64,000 nt of DNA, taken from Trifolium pratense. Lineage: Eukaryota > Streptophyta > Magnoliopsida > Fabales > Fabaceae. Location: the NCBI RefSeq assembly GCF_020283565.1, contig NC_060061.1, forward strand, positions 38,353,362 through 38,417,361, given 5' to 3'. Each line of letters opens with the position of its first letter. The first letter of the stretch is position 1. Positions 35,480-47,528 of this stretch are shown here, piece by piece. A model generated the notes under the pieces. It was not told where the DNA came from. It made no database searches and worked only from the letters and a program-made list of their open reading frames with translations. A program made the translations under genes and the position numbers.

Positions 35480-38400
35480 TCCTTTTACAAATTAACTTAA
35501 CAACTTTAAACCTCAGCTCAAAACTGCTTCAACTACTCACCCGACCCATGAATAGATCCAACTTAAGATGCATTTAATAGGACGTCACCGGTCAAATCAG
35601 AATTTTTAATCTTTTACAAGTAAAAGGAATGTTGAGTTGCTCACAATCAAGTATTTTGATGATGTGGCACTCTACAAGAAAAGTTTACAATCTCTATTAA
35701 AAAACATTTTCATCATCTCCTTTAATTAAATCATTTTAATTTTAATTATCAATATATCAAATTATCAAGTTTACAATCTCTATTAAAAAACCTTTTCATC
35801 ATCTCCTTTGATTAAATCATTTTAATTTTAATTATCTTTAATTAAATCATTTTAATTTTAATTATCAATATATCAAATTATCACTATATAACTTCTTAAA
35901 AGGGACCAACTAACTAAAATGAAAAATTATTAAATTAAAATGGACCAACTAATATATAAGATTTATAGAACCACAAAATATTCATGACTATTGAAATTCT
36001 TTCAATACTAATACTAATAAAAAAAAGGAATCATTATATTTCAAGCAAGTGAGTCACTTTGATATTCCAAACCTCTTTGATCAATCCCTTAAAGAGCTGA
36101 ATTTAATAAAAAAAACGTCTGTCTCTCTTCATTGCAAGTTAATTGGTTCCTAAATGAATTAAAAGGGACCAATATAACCACAAAATATATTCTTTCAATA
36201 CTAAGAAAAAAAAAGTGGTATGTGTTATGTATTATGATAGGTTTTTCTTTCAAATTCTAGAGCTAGAAAGTGGTATGAGCTAGAAAAACACTTTACTATA
36301 AAATGAGAAAGTTTAGTGACTAATAGGTTCACTCTCACTCTTTATAACCACCACCCCACATTCTTTTTCTACTTATTATTTCTAAATCTTAATAATTGAT
36401 ATTTTCACTCAATCTTTGAGCGTATTTCTACCATGGTGCTATGTATTGATATCCAACAATATTCATTTGTACTAATGTTTAGTTTTTGTTCTTCATGTGT
36501 AGGTTGAAAGAAATAATTTTTCACTACAATAGAATGTTAATGGATGAAAAGGCCGGTATACTCAATTACTCTTATCAAATTATATTGTTCATTTAAAAGT
36601 TATCTTTAAAATATATTTTTTATCATAACAATGATTGTAAGTAAACAATCTTGTTTTTCTCATTTATTTATTGATATTGGTTGTTCATTTGTTATCGAGA
36701 ACATAGAACGTTATATTATTTTAGTCTACTTACTTCAGATCCATGTGATAGAACCAGAGGAAGAAAAAGGTATTTACTAATTTATAAATTTTTTGTTTGA
36801 GTCATCATTTACTTTCTCCAAAATAAGTCTTAGGTACGTATTCTTCAACTTTTAATAATGTCTTATGTTCTTTTCTTACTTTCCATGTATGCCTTCACTA
36901 ATTTATTGATTTCTATGGCAGAATATTGACTAAAATATCTATTGATTTTCATGCATCCTTACGAGAAATTTGTAAAACAAATAGTCACTCATATAAGAAT
37001 ATCTTATCATCTATTGTATATTCAGTTTCACCCTTTTATTATTTATCCATTTTGTATTTCATATTATTCATATATGTTAATCCATATTTTTTATGGTTGG
37101 ATATCTATTATATTGATCGGCCAAATTATATCTTGAAAATTGACATAACATCTTTTATCTTCTTTTATTAAAATGAAGCTTGAATTGCTTTTAGGCCTTC
37201 TTTGTGATGATGTGGCACCTCTACGAGAATTTCTTACAAAAGAATATATCAATAATGAAAAATGAAAAATTTAATTAAAAGTGACCAACTAATATTATAA
37301 GACCTACAAATTTATATCTCGGTTATGGTTTAGAGAGAGACATAAATGATACTATGACCATCAAATTCTCATGATTGTTGGAATTCTAAAATAAAATTCT
37401 CACAAGAAGATATATCAACAAACAATGATGTATTCTTATATTATTTGTCTCAGCTTTCTACTAAATTTGGACTTATAATGATAAATGATAGTATATAATG
37501 TAATTGAGAAAAAACTGAATTGCGCCATATTGACATTTTTGCGTCCAACTTTACTAAAAAATTCTCTGATAAAAAAAAAAAAATCTTTAGATTTTTTTTT
37601 AATAATATGCAATTTTACTAAAGTTATTGTATAACTATGAATATAATTTTATATTTGATACCGGACTTTTTAGAAAAGAGGATTGATAAATACGAGAACA
37701 ATAACATGTTTATTATTGGTCCATAGAAGAAAGAATAATTGAAATCAGTTATGAGATTTATTTTATGCTTAATTGCAAATAATTGGAAACACCAATTAAT
37801 ATTGTGACTTTTGATTATCTGCAAAAGAAACAGCACACTAAAATGAAAAGAATTAAACTTCATGTGTTATTGTGATTTTTGCATAAAGATATCTAATTTC
37901 TTATGCTATAAATTAACATTTGCATAGTTAATTTGTAAAAATATAATGCATTGATAACTAAACACTCATTACAATTAAATCTTATGACTGTTGGAATGCT
38001 TCTCAATGTAACCATGATCCTTATATAACTAATATCTATTCACATGTATCACATACTTTTTGTTTAGTCATGCTCTCTCATTTTTTGTATTTAAATTATT
38101 TTGTATGTTTTCTATGTATAGATATTTTAGCAAATTATGTCTATATATATGAATGTTATTCTATTTTCAATATCCATTTTTCATCTTTTTAAGGACTGAA
38201 GTTTAAAGATTGCTTTATGCAATAAATGTGGTCATTGCAGTGTGATGATTGTGGAGCACGTCCATTTGATCGGAAGTTTTCCTTCTATTTAAACCATGGA
38301 TTTGGTATGTTTTGTAAAAAAAAAAATGTATGTCTCAACTACATTTGAAATAATTTGAATGTATATGACCTATGCAAAAGTTTAGAAGTTAAAGGTTATA

Positions 38401-38631
38401 ATTTATTTTACGACATATCTATAAGCGAACTTTAAATTGCTCTTATGTCTCATATTTTCTTATTCTTTTTTGACCAATAATACATCGAAGAGGAGTTAAA
38501 TATACTATTTTAATATCTATCATTTAACTATATGATATTATTATATTTATAACAATTATTATTTTTCATTTATAAAAATATTTTAATTATATATTTAATC
38601 GAACCCGTGCAACGCACGGGTTTACCCCTAG
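35480..38631 (+). mobile_element. Non-autonomous Helitron, 3' end certain
   Basis: The 3' end is hairpin AACCCGTGC (38602-38610), loop AAC, GCACGGGTT (38614-38622), TACCC, CTAG (38628-38631), then T. The body is AT-rich with internal duplications (ACAATCTCTATTAAAAAAC at 35688 and 35769; GATGATGTGGCAC at 35657 and 37208). Short exon-like stretches with splice-like borders occur near 36503-36553, 36740-36770 and 38241-38290, possibly captured gene fragments. No helicase. The left boundary is only the end of the neighbouring MITE. Confidence 0.65.
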
Positions 38632-38709
38632 TTTTAATAAAGCAATCCAAACTAAATTCAATTGCGTGATAGTATTTTAATTAGATGATTTTTTTGTTTT
38701 TTTTAAGGT

Positions 38710-39640
38710 TTATATTATTTTATTAATCAACAAGTGTTCAATACAACTCCGTATGTCAACCAAGATTTGAAGATTAGCTATATATGTGACCATCTTAACT
38801 AAACTACGAGCAATTTCATTTATTTGTCGCCTAACAAACTCAATACTAGAGTTATGATAAAATGAAGAGAACAATCTTTTACAATGAACAATAATTTTAC
38901 CAAACTCTATAACATTAGCCTTATTTGAGATAAAACTATCAACCACTAACTTTGAGTGTTAACTCAAAATCAACCGGTCCAAGATTCAAGTCATGAACCC
39001 AATCGAGAGCTGATAATAAATCAAGTGCTTCTCCTGCCCAAACATCACAAATTGGTGTACGGTGATCATACTTTGCAACACATATGAGCCAAATTCACCT
39101 CGAATGCAAATGCCAATTCCTATTCGATTAAAGTTGGATGAGAATGAGGCATCGATGTTACAATTTACTTGACCATTCATTGGCTTTCTCCATCTATGAT
39201 CGAACTCCCTATTTTGAGCCTGTGCATCACCTCTAGCTACCTGCACTGCCCGCCACTCTTTCAAAACAGTAGCAGAACGAGAATGGACAAAATTCCGCTG
39301 TTTCTAGATGCTCCATACAACGCAAGCCATGAAAGGTGGATTTGTCAACATTCAACTGTTGCAGCAGATCAAACAACACCTCTTCACCTGTGTTGTTGCG
39401 ATTCAGACCTGCTATAACAGTAGAATAAAAGCTGCACATACTCCAAATGTTATTACTGCTAGGACACGCAAAAAATAAGTGACGACTGTGCTCTTCATGC
39501 TTATTACAAAGTGCACAAACAACATTATAACTCACTTCTCTCCCACGTCGAGCAACACGAGTAGGAACGCACTGTCGACAAATTTGCTAGAGAAGATTTT
39601 TGACTCTTGGTGGTACAATTAATTTCCACAATAAATTCCA
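38710..39640 (-). pseudogene. LINE (non-LTR retrotransposon) 3' remnant: zinc finger plus RNase H
   Basis: Minus strand, 5' to 3': about 39640-39535 and 39535-39300 encode the C-terminal zinc finger of plant LINE reverse transcriptases (CALCNKHEEHSRHLFFACP; C-x2-C-x4-H pattern). Then 39264-38986 encodes the start of an RNase H-like domain (CNIDASF, first catalytic Asp; GIGICIRGEFGSYV). 38946-38710 encodes its end (EFVRRQINEIARSLVK). The pieces lie in different frames with stops between them. The RT and endonuclease are missing, as in a typical old, broken insertion. Confidence 0.8.
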
Positions 39641-39963
39641 ACTACCTTACATTCTCATATGTGATGTATACAATATTTCTGGAACACAAACAATATGCGC
39701 TGCAAACGGTATACATTCCATCATTCTCTCAATGAAAGCACCAATGATAGAGACTTGAAGCTCTATCAGGCTACACTAAACTAAACCTAGGAAAACAATA
39801 AAGAAATGCAAATAAATAAAGATAAAAAAAAGACTTCATTTTCATTCATCGGTTTGATTTGTGTTCATCACACTATATTTATACTACTTCTAAATGGATA
39901 AAACCTTAGATTGGCCTTAAGGCCCGATTAACTAACAATTCAAGTAAAGTCCAACTAAGAATA
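39641..39963. other. Intergenic DNA, no gene seen
   Basis: Possibly further decayed LINE sequence at the left. Nothing else recognised. Confidence 0.4.
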
Positions 39964-39972
39964 TAAATACTA

Positions 39973-40876
39973 GAACTTTTCTCTCCCGACCCCCCTCATT
40001 TCTTTTATACCCCAAAAATCTCATTTTGCCCCTTGCGGTATGAAAAAATTTTACCAACAAACTTCGGTTTATATAAACCAAAGTTTTTAAACATGGAAAA
40101 AAAATTCGGTTTATATAAACCGAAATAACATATACCCCCAAAAAGAAGGAAAATTTATGTGAAAATTCGTGTAGAGCTACCTGTGGTAAATTTAGCATAT
40201 CTCTCTGAATATAAGTCGTATGCTAATGATTTTTAATCCAGTGTAAAGAAGACAAAATTTACTACAAGATTGACACCGAAATTGTTAAATTTCATTAAGT
40301 ATAGTATGAGAAAATCTACCTACAAGTTTGCGAAAAGTTTCTGCAAAATGTTGTAGAGATACCTGTGGTAAATTTATCACTCTGAATATAAGTCGTATGC
40401 TAATGATTTTTAATTCAATGTAAAGAAGACAAAATTTACTACAAGATTGACACCGGAATTGTTAAATTTCATTAAGTATAGTATGAGAAAATCTACCTAC
40501 AAGTTTGAGAAAAGTTTATGCTCGGTTTCTGTACCGGTACCCATTATTTGGTCAAACTGAACCAATTGGATAGTTAACCCTCAAAACAAAAATTATATTG
40601 GTATTCTTGACACCCTAAGCTTTCCAACGAGTGGTCGTTTACTCAAATCGGACATTGTTTAGTATTTCAAATAAATTGTGTAAATTGAGGGTCTCATGCA
40701 GAATTTATGCAGAAAAGCTGGAAAAAAATTTGGAACACAATATTTCGATTTATATAAACCGAAATTTTTGAGCATGACAAAAAAATTCGGTTCGTATAAA
40801 CCGAAGTACCCCGAAGGGCAAAAACGGAAATTCAGGGGGTAGAAAAGAAATTAGGGGGGTCGGGAGAGAAAACATC
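39973..40876. mobile_element. Mutator-like MITE with internal tandem repeat
   Basis: 904 bp, inverted ends sharing TTTTCTCTCCCGACCCCCCT, with a 9-bp duplication TAAATACTA at 39964-39972 and 40877-40885. Inside, TTCGGTTTATATAAACCGAA-type palindromes sit near both ends, and a unit of about 180 bp (GAGATACCTGTGGTAAATTTA...) is repeated in tandem at about 40170-40350 and 40353-40530. Confidence 0.9.
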
Positions 40877-40885
40877 TAAATACTA

Positions 40886-41258
40886 TCAATACCTAAATTA
40901 TTAATAACTACTACCTAATAATTATTTAATTAACTACCATTAATCTTCTATCTGTGGGACACAAAAAGAGTCATGAAAAGTGGCAAAAATTATTGGGGAT
41001 CAAGCTTCATATTAGATGCTCCAGATTTACAATGTGACGAGGGAGACTCAAAAATTGACTTGTAGGTTGTGGTTATACTCAAAGAGCCACTGCATTTTCA
41101 TGTAACAATTCTCATAGTATTATTTAAGCTACATAACAAGCTCATCCCTTTACATTATTATATTCAAATTTTGACATCAACTCTCAAGTACCTTCCCACA
41201 CTACATTAAATTAAATATGCACACAGCTGAACTAATTTAATTGAGCTCATCAGATTTC
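40886..41258. other. 3' flank of the plastid-protein gene
   Basis: AT-rich, no other gene. It should contain the 3' UTR and polyadenylation region of the minus-strand gene ending at 41259. Confidence 0.5.
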
Positions 41259-44200
41259 TCATATGTAAGTTATGTCATCATCATTTTCTGTCGTGCTTTG
41301 TCTTCCTGAAATCATGTTCATCAAGCTCTTTGTGGCTCGGCCAACTGCTCTAGAAGTCTTTCTTGCAGCTCCAGCAACAACAGGTTGCAGAGATATTTCA
41401 GGCAAATTCGCTCTCTCTTCAATCATGGCTGTATCAAAACAAACTATAATCAGACCAACAAATTTGGATTGATGCAGTCACTGTTGTAATAAGAACACTA
41501 CTGTTAGATGAAGATTGAATAACTCGCATCCTGAGTATGTGCTTAAAATCTTATTTTTCGAAGTTTGAAATATAAATTGTGTGATCTCTATCCAACAAGT
41601 CTAACATCATAACTGTAGTGAGTAGTGACTGAATCATGTTAACATATTATGACTGCGGTGAAATCAAATCAATATTCAAAGGAGACTCCAATACTTGATA
41701 TATTTTTCTAGCTTAAAAAGAAAAATGACTTCTAAGTAGCTCAAATTTTTACTAGTAGAATGGCATTCAATGTTTTGCATATCGATGTGAAGAATAAGGA
41801 AAATAATCTATTAATGGGGCTAGAGACTGATGTTTGAATAGTATACATTTTCATCATAATATCAGTCTACAAATAAATAGATTACACTGAGAAAAGTAAA
41901 ATATAATCTGAAATACGCTATGCGTATTATGAAAGAATTGGTTAAAACGTTCCTCACAAAAACATGATAAATAAATACTTTCGCAATCACTGATCAACAA
42001 TTTGGATTAAACATACTTTATTGTACTATTTTTCATGTTTTATTTAATTGACCACCAATTGAGTTCTAGAAGAAATCATCCTTCAAAAAATTAAAACAAC
42101 GTTCCAACCCACTAAAGGAAGAAAGCAAATAGTTCCAATGTATTGCCTAGCCATTTTTTTCACTTCTCTATATATAAGTCACAGAGCTGCTAAATGCTGT
42201 TGTTGAAAAGCAATTATAAAAACAAAGAATGAGATAAAAGAAGAAAAGTACAAGAGAAATAACGGGATCCCAGAAAACATATTATACATACATATTGTGT
42301 GTTGTTGTGCCACTGATCCGATCTGTCGAATTCCAGTTTCTGCTGCTTGCAAAGCTTGAGCTGACTTGCTGATTCCATCTGTTATTTCCTGGCTAATTTT
42401 CAAACAACAAATTATCTTAGATCCATATATGCAATGTGGTTAAAACTATGCTATGACTTTGAAAATAATTCTTGATAAAAAGGCATCTGTTTTGTATTAG
42501 CAGATACCATATGATTAAAATTTTGAAGTTCCCTTTCAAGCATTTTTTTTTTGTTATAATAGTCTTCAAAATTTTCTATTGTAATTGTATTGGACAGTAA
42601 AGGTGCATAAGAATCATAAAGAATTTATCAACCAAAATCATGCTACGTACTACGTAGCAGCAGGAACAGAGTGAGAAGACATAATCTAAAATCCTGCCAA
42701 TTTAAATTTATGTATCTACATCTTGCTGTTCCAAGGTAACCTTGTAAGAAAAAGGAACAGCAGCCTTGCAAGAAAAAACCTTATAAACTGTTACAATCTC
42801 TAGCACCGAATACCCTTATTTGGTTCATACTTTAACACAATCCACAAGTCCAAAACTCCGAATCCTACCAATTTAAATCCACATATCCATGGCTTACTAT
42901 TTCAAGACAACCTTGTAAGGGAAAATTGCATAAAATTGTTCAAATCACTAGTATTTTAGTCCTATAGTTCATGCTTTATCACAAGTTACAAGTCATATAT
43001 AGCTAGAATTAAGCAGATATGGTCATTGATTGTCAAAGCAAACTAAACAGTCGGCCAATGCTCTAAGAATAAATTTTCACCCCTCAAAAACGAATACTGC
43101 GAAAGTAGAAGAACAAAGAAACCATTATGTCTTTCCCACTTCTGTTTTATTGATACTCAATAAGAATGGGTTGAGTGTGGTTTCTTATAGCAGCATAGTG
43201 TGGAAGTACTAATAGGGAATATAAAACAGCACAACTATGTATGGCTATCGATCTCAAAATAACCATCATTTAGAAAGATGCAACAGAGAATGAAATACAA
43301 CAACAATGGATTCAAAGCAAGGTATTCATTGTCACCTTAGATCACTTAATTCTAGTGTCAGATCACTTATTTCCATCCCCGAAAGCCTAACAGCAGTCAT
43401 GGTGCTCGGGAGTTCCTCACGAGCTGTATCAGCTAACTTTGAAAATGATATTGCAGCATTTCTCATTGCCTAAGAAAGATATGGAAAAGTAAGATGTGAA
43501 TATTTAGAGTCTGTTTAGGTTTTACCATTAATCTAATAAGATAAATATGAGGATGACATTATGCAAAATGAAGTTGTTTTTATAATGCAAAAACCAAATA
43601 ATTTTACGATGTTATTACAGAAAAAAAAATGGCATGGCCTTGTAGGAATAGCCAACTCCAAATTCGTATAGAATCAAACAGAAGATGAATCTTACACACA
43701 CAAATTAAAAGAAAAAAGAATTTACAACGAACATAGGATATCTGGGGATTCCTATGCTGAAAGATTCTTCAATTGTGATATATGTCTCAAAAAGGGGATG
43801 TATAATAGATCATCAAAATTGAAAATGGCTGAGTAGTCTGAGCCTAGCATTCTTTCTAAACTGTAGACATTTCATGCACAGATTCCAATTCCTTTCTCAG
43901 TGTTTAACTCACTTTCCATATAACACCTCTCTATGGAAGACCTATTTAAAATCCAACGCTCCCTCTAAGACCAAATCTTTTGTGGACAGCTGCACTAAAT
44001 AGGATTGAAGACAAGGGGATATAAGGGTGGCTTGGTGGTTGGGGGTGGGGGTGTTAAGGAGTGGAGTGATAAGGAGGTCGAGGGTTCGATCTTCACCCCC
44101 AACAAAAAACTAACAATACTAACATTTGGCGGTTTGTTAGCAGGACTTGTAGACTTGGTCCAGTTAAACGACCAGTTAATATATTACAAATGATAAAAGA

Positions 44201-45556
44201 GGAAGGGGAAACTCTTAAAAAGATAAGTATGATCTTAATTCAAAGTTTAAACCATGAAATTCCAATATATCATAAAAATTTAAAGACTCAAAAGAAAGCA
44301 AATGCAACCTACTAGAATGATATGAAACATACAAACTTATATGTGCACATCTAAATGTAAGCATTGTGATAGAAAACTTACAAATAGGGTGGGAACAGCA
44401 GCAAAAACAAGGCCAGCAAATGCCGCTGAAGTCTGCAGAAACAATAATCAAAATACCTTTTATGAGCCACAAACAAAATCCATCCAAATATAAAGAAGAA
44501 ACTCAAGAAACTTCGATGAAAGATAACAACTGGCAGAAGATCTGGACTAGAACATAACTTTTTAGTGCTGGCTAATGTGACGTTTACATTAGTGATTTCT
44601 TATTTAAGAAGGTTTGCAATAATGACAACCTATACTTATACACTAAGCACAAAAGAGTACGAAATTTAGGGTGTGTTTAGGTAAGGTCACACAGATTAGT
44701 AAAGTTCTAGTTGAATAAGTACTTAGTGTATTAGACAGGTTGTTTTATTTGCCCCCCAAGAAAAATACAAGTGGTTAAGTATAAGTTACTTCTATAACCA
44801 AAGAAACTATATGGTTAAATTGTTATATGTTTTCATAAGCCATGAAAGCTGTAAACATCTTTTAAACATAACCCCCGGGGGTTTGCCGTGTAGTGTAGGT
44901 TTAGGACCTCAGAGTGCACTCCTCTCTAGGTCTCAGGTTGGAATCCTCCGGTGCCAACTCTTGTGTTGGGCCAGTCCACACAGAACTTTTCAATTGGTCC
45001 CCTAAATTAGTCGGTTCCAAACAAAACAAAAGACACGTGACATGTTATTTTCACAAGCTCTCACAAACAAACAGCAACTCAAAATATAGTGTCATAAATA
45101 AGAAGTAAATAAGTTTTTCCAAAGGCACTTTTAATCAAATATCTAGTATGCAAATTCATAGTCCAAGTTTTGTAAATTGAATTCATAAATTTGAATCAAC
45201 AAGCTTAAACAGAACAAGTTTCTAGACAGTATAGTAATGAATCATACCGTGCAGGCGATGAATGCGAGGAGAAAAAAAGCTTGGTCACCGAAGCTAAGCT
45301 TGGGGTTAGAAGAATTAAGTTGAGGGTTTGTGACTTCACTATGAAAGATATCGTTTTGAATAATAGCTTGATTTGAAGGAATATTTGATCCATTAGAGGA
45401 AGAAGATGATGAAATGAATTTGGGCGAGTTGAATTTAGAAGAGATGAAAAGAAAATGGCGTTGTTTTGTTCTTCTAAGTGTGAGAAGAAGATTGAAAGAT
45501 TTAGTAGTTGTGTGTGGGAAAGGTTGTAATGAAGATGCGAGGAGACAAGAATTCAT
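41259..45556 (-). CDS. Plastid-type membrane and coiled-coil protein, DUF948-like, 254 aa, five exons
   Basis: Exons (minus): 45556-45248, 44432-44382, 43469-43336, 42392-42292, 41428-41259. All have GT...AG borders, and phases agree to give 765 bp ending TGA (41261-41259). Residues 1 to about 60 are rich in Ser, Thr, Leu and Arg with few acids, like a chloroplast transit peptide. Residues 92-120, built across exons 1 and 2 (AFFLLAFIACT then TSAAFAGLVFAAVPTLF), form one membrane span. Residues 121-200 (e.g. GMEISDLTLELSDLSQEI) are a heptad-like amphipathic helix as in DUF948 proteins. The tail is basic, then acidic. Likely an integral plastid membrane protein with a soluble coiled-coil arm. 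Biochemical role unknown. Introns 1 and 2 carry SINEs. Seen: exon structure and protein features. Inferred: plastid location and DUF948 kinship. Confidence 0.87.
44021..44195 (+). mobile_element. tRNA-derived SINE in intron 2
   Basis: A box TGGCTTGGTGG (44028-44038) and B box GGTTCGATC (44083-44091), separated by a G-rich stretch, then a non-tRNA tail. Opposite strand to the host gene. Confidence 0.7.
44870..45005 (+). mobile_element. SINE-like fragment in intron 1
   Basis: B-box-like GGTTGGAATCC (44936-44946), preceded by a GTTTGCCGTGTAGTGTAGG segment that could be a worn A box. The composition is distinct from the surrounding AT-rich intron. Confidence 0.5.
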
Positions 45557-45644
45557 GGTGAATTAGGTTAGGGGTGTTGTAGTTTCTGTGAGTTTTTCCT
45601 TTGATGTTTCACCGAACCTAACGAGAGTTACACAACTTACACAT

Positions 45645-46225
45645 TTGATTACGGGTGTTCGCGGTGATCTTTCGATGGTAGTACCTAATTATATAGGTAC
45701 ATAGGTAATTATTAGGTAGAGCAAAACTAATCGAGGATTTAATAGGTACTACTTCTTAAATAGGTACCCTCTCTCTCCTCATTATAATATATTTTTGTGG
45801 GAACTACTTATAAAAATATAGTATTATTGATGAGATATAAAGTTATTAGTGAGACCAATTTAAAACTTTTTAAGAGGTGCTGAGTTGGAGGGATTGAGTA
45901 CTTATTAGGTATTATTATTAAAAAATAATAAATAAATGATGTGTACACGTGGGACCCAGTTAAGTACTCAAATTTGGGGATCTCCATTGTGGATGCTATA
46001 AAAGTCATTCCAATCGCGAGATAAAAATGCATGCGGTTCGTTGATTTTTAAAAAAATCTAAATCAAACTAATGCGGTTTGATTGGTACGATTTACATCAT
46101 AACATTTCAGCACCGAACAATTTTTTTTTAAAAAAAAAACCATGCAGTTCAGTTGTTTTTTAAAAATCATCTAAAATCAAACTAATGATACCAACTCCTT
46201 CCCACCTGTCATTTTGAATGTAACA
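45645..46225. mobile_element. Nested MITE remnants upstream of the plastid-protein gene
   Basis: 45670-45996 is a relative of the MITE at 34782-35468: TAGTACCTAAT...TATAGGTAC, GAGTACTTATTAGGTATTATTATT, right end CTCCATTGTGGATGCT. It appears to lie inside a degraded hAT-like element, with GGGTGTTCGCGG at 45651 and GCGGTTCG / GCGGTTTGATTGG at 46032-46082. Lies within about 100-700 bp of the gene's start, so it may contribute promoter sequence. Confidence 0.6.
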
Positions 46226-46281
46226 TTTTGAAGTTTAGGCGAGGTCTATTATGAAAGAGTGAATGAAATCTTTCACGGTAC

Positions 46282-47053
46282 TGTTTACGTAGAAATTTGG
46301 TAAACAACCGTTAGTTTAAGTATTTAAACTCGCGAGATCAACTAGTAAATCTCAGGACAGTTTTGTGTTTTGTTTACTTAGAAAATTGTTTGAGTGTTCG
46401 TTAAAAAGGAAAACAAACACTTAAGAATTAAATCCTTTGTAAACTATATAAGAAAAAGCTAGTTCGAATCGCCTCGAAACAGCAATTTCATAAACAAGCA
46501 TTAAATAAACCTAAAAACATTGCTGGAAAGTAAATTGCATTGAATGAAAAGCAATTACAAAGTAAATGGTTCACAAAACATACATTTTCTCTTCAATATT
46601 CCGTTCGTTCGATCGCTGAGTACTTAGAATTTTCAGAGAAAGTTTTGTATGAAATTTTGTGACCTCGACTACTAATGAAAAACTGCTATAAATACTATGG
46701 CAAAGTGATAACTGCTCCTTGATCATCTGGACGTTCCACGAATTGCCACATTGACCCACGTTCTCCACTTTCGATCTTTCTTTCTTCAGTGCGCGCCAAT
46801 GCTATATTGGGCCGTTGTTGTTTCTTTGGGCCTGGATCAACTGGCCCTTTGATCTGCTTCACCGCTTCGACGCGCCTCTTGGCGAGCTAACCTTAAAGCT
46901 TGAACTTCGACGCCTTCGAAACTCTTCCTCGTTTCGACACAGTTGAAGCTTCTACATAATATTTGAAAGTTTTATTTTAACCACCTAAACTTCAAATAAA
47001 TATTGGACCCACCAATTATATTTAATTGATAAATACCAAATTTATGCCCAACA
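46282..47053 (-). repeat. 3' LTR of the gypsy element (left limit uncertain)
   Basis: On the minus strand it starts TGTTGGGCATAAATTTGG at 47053, directly after the purine tract. A TG...CA end is possible at 46282 (plus strand TGTTTACGTAG), giving 772 bp. The other LTR is outside the window, so the left boundary and target duplication cannot be verified. Confidence 0.6.
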
Positions 47054-47072
47054 AATTGCCCCCCAAAAATGT
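47054..47072 (-). other. Polypurine tract of the gypsy element
   Basis: Minus strand reads CATTTTTGGGGGGCAATT immediately before TGTTGGGC. The G-run just inside the LTR is the plus-strand primer site. Confidence 0.75.
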
Positions 47073-47308
47073 CATTTTCGACTGTGTCTATCGAAAGACG
47101 AAGTGGCATTTTTGAAAGTATAAAGGGATATCTCTCTTTCTGTTTCTTTTCTCCTATCCTTTAGGCTGATATCCAAATTTTTGGATTGGCTCCAACACTT
47201 ACTTTCTTTTTCACCTGTAAAGGGAATTAGACACTTGTCAGCGTAGGAAGTTGAAGAAGTTGTTATTTTTCCCTTTTGAATTATTTTAATTCTAAAATAA
47301 CGCGCCCC

Positions 47309-47316
47309 TATAAATA
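47309..47316 (+). promoter_or_regulatory. TATA box of the antisense plant-mobile-domain gene
   Basis: TATAAATA in GC-richer surroundings (GCGCCCCTATAAATAGGC), 213 nt upstream of the ATG at 47529. It is oriented against the retrotransposon. Confidence 0.6.
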
Positions 47317-47528
47317 GGCAACTCCTTTCTTCATTGTTCTTTTTCCAAACTTTTCAACTGTTCATCTTCCTTCTTAACTTTGGTAATTTTCTGCTGAATC
47401 TTTCGCTCCCAAAACATCTTCAACCTTGAAACCTTATTTCGCTTGATTTCTGTTAAAGTTGTTATAGCATCTCACGATTCCCAATTTCAACCCTAATCAC
47501 CAATTCTGTAAACCTTTGAACTTCAACA

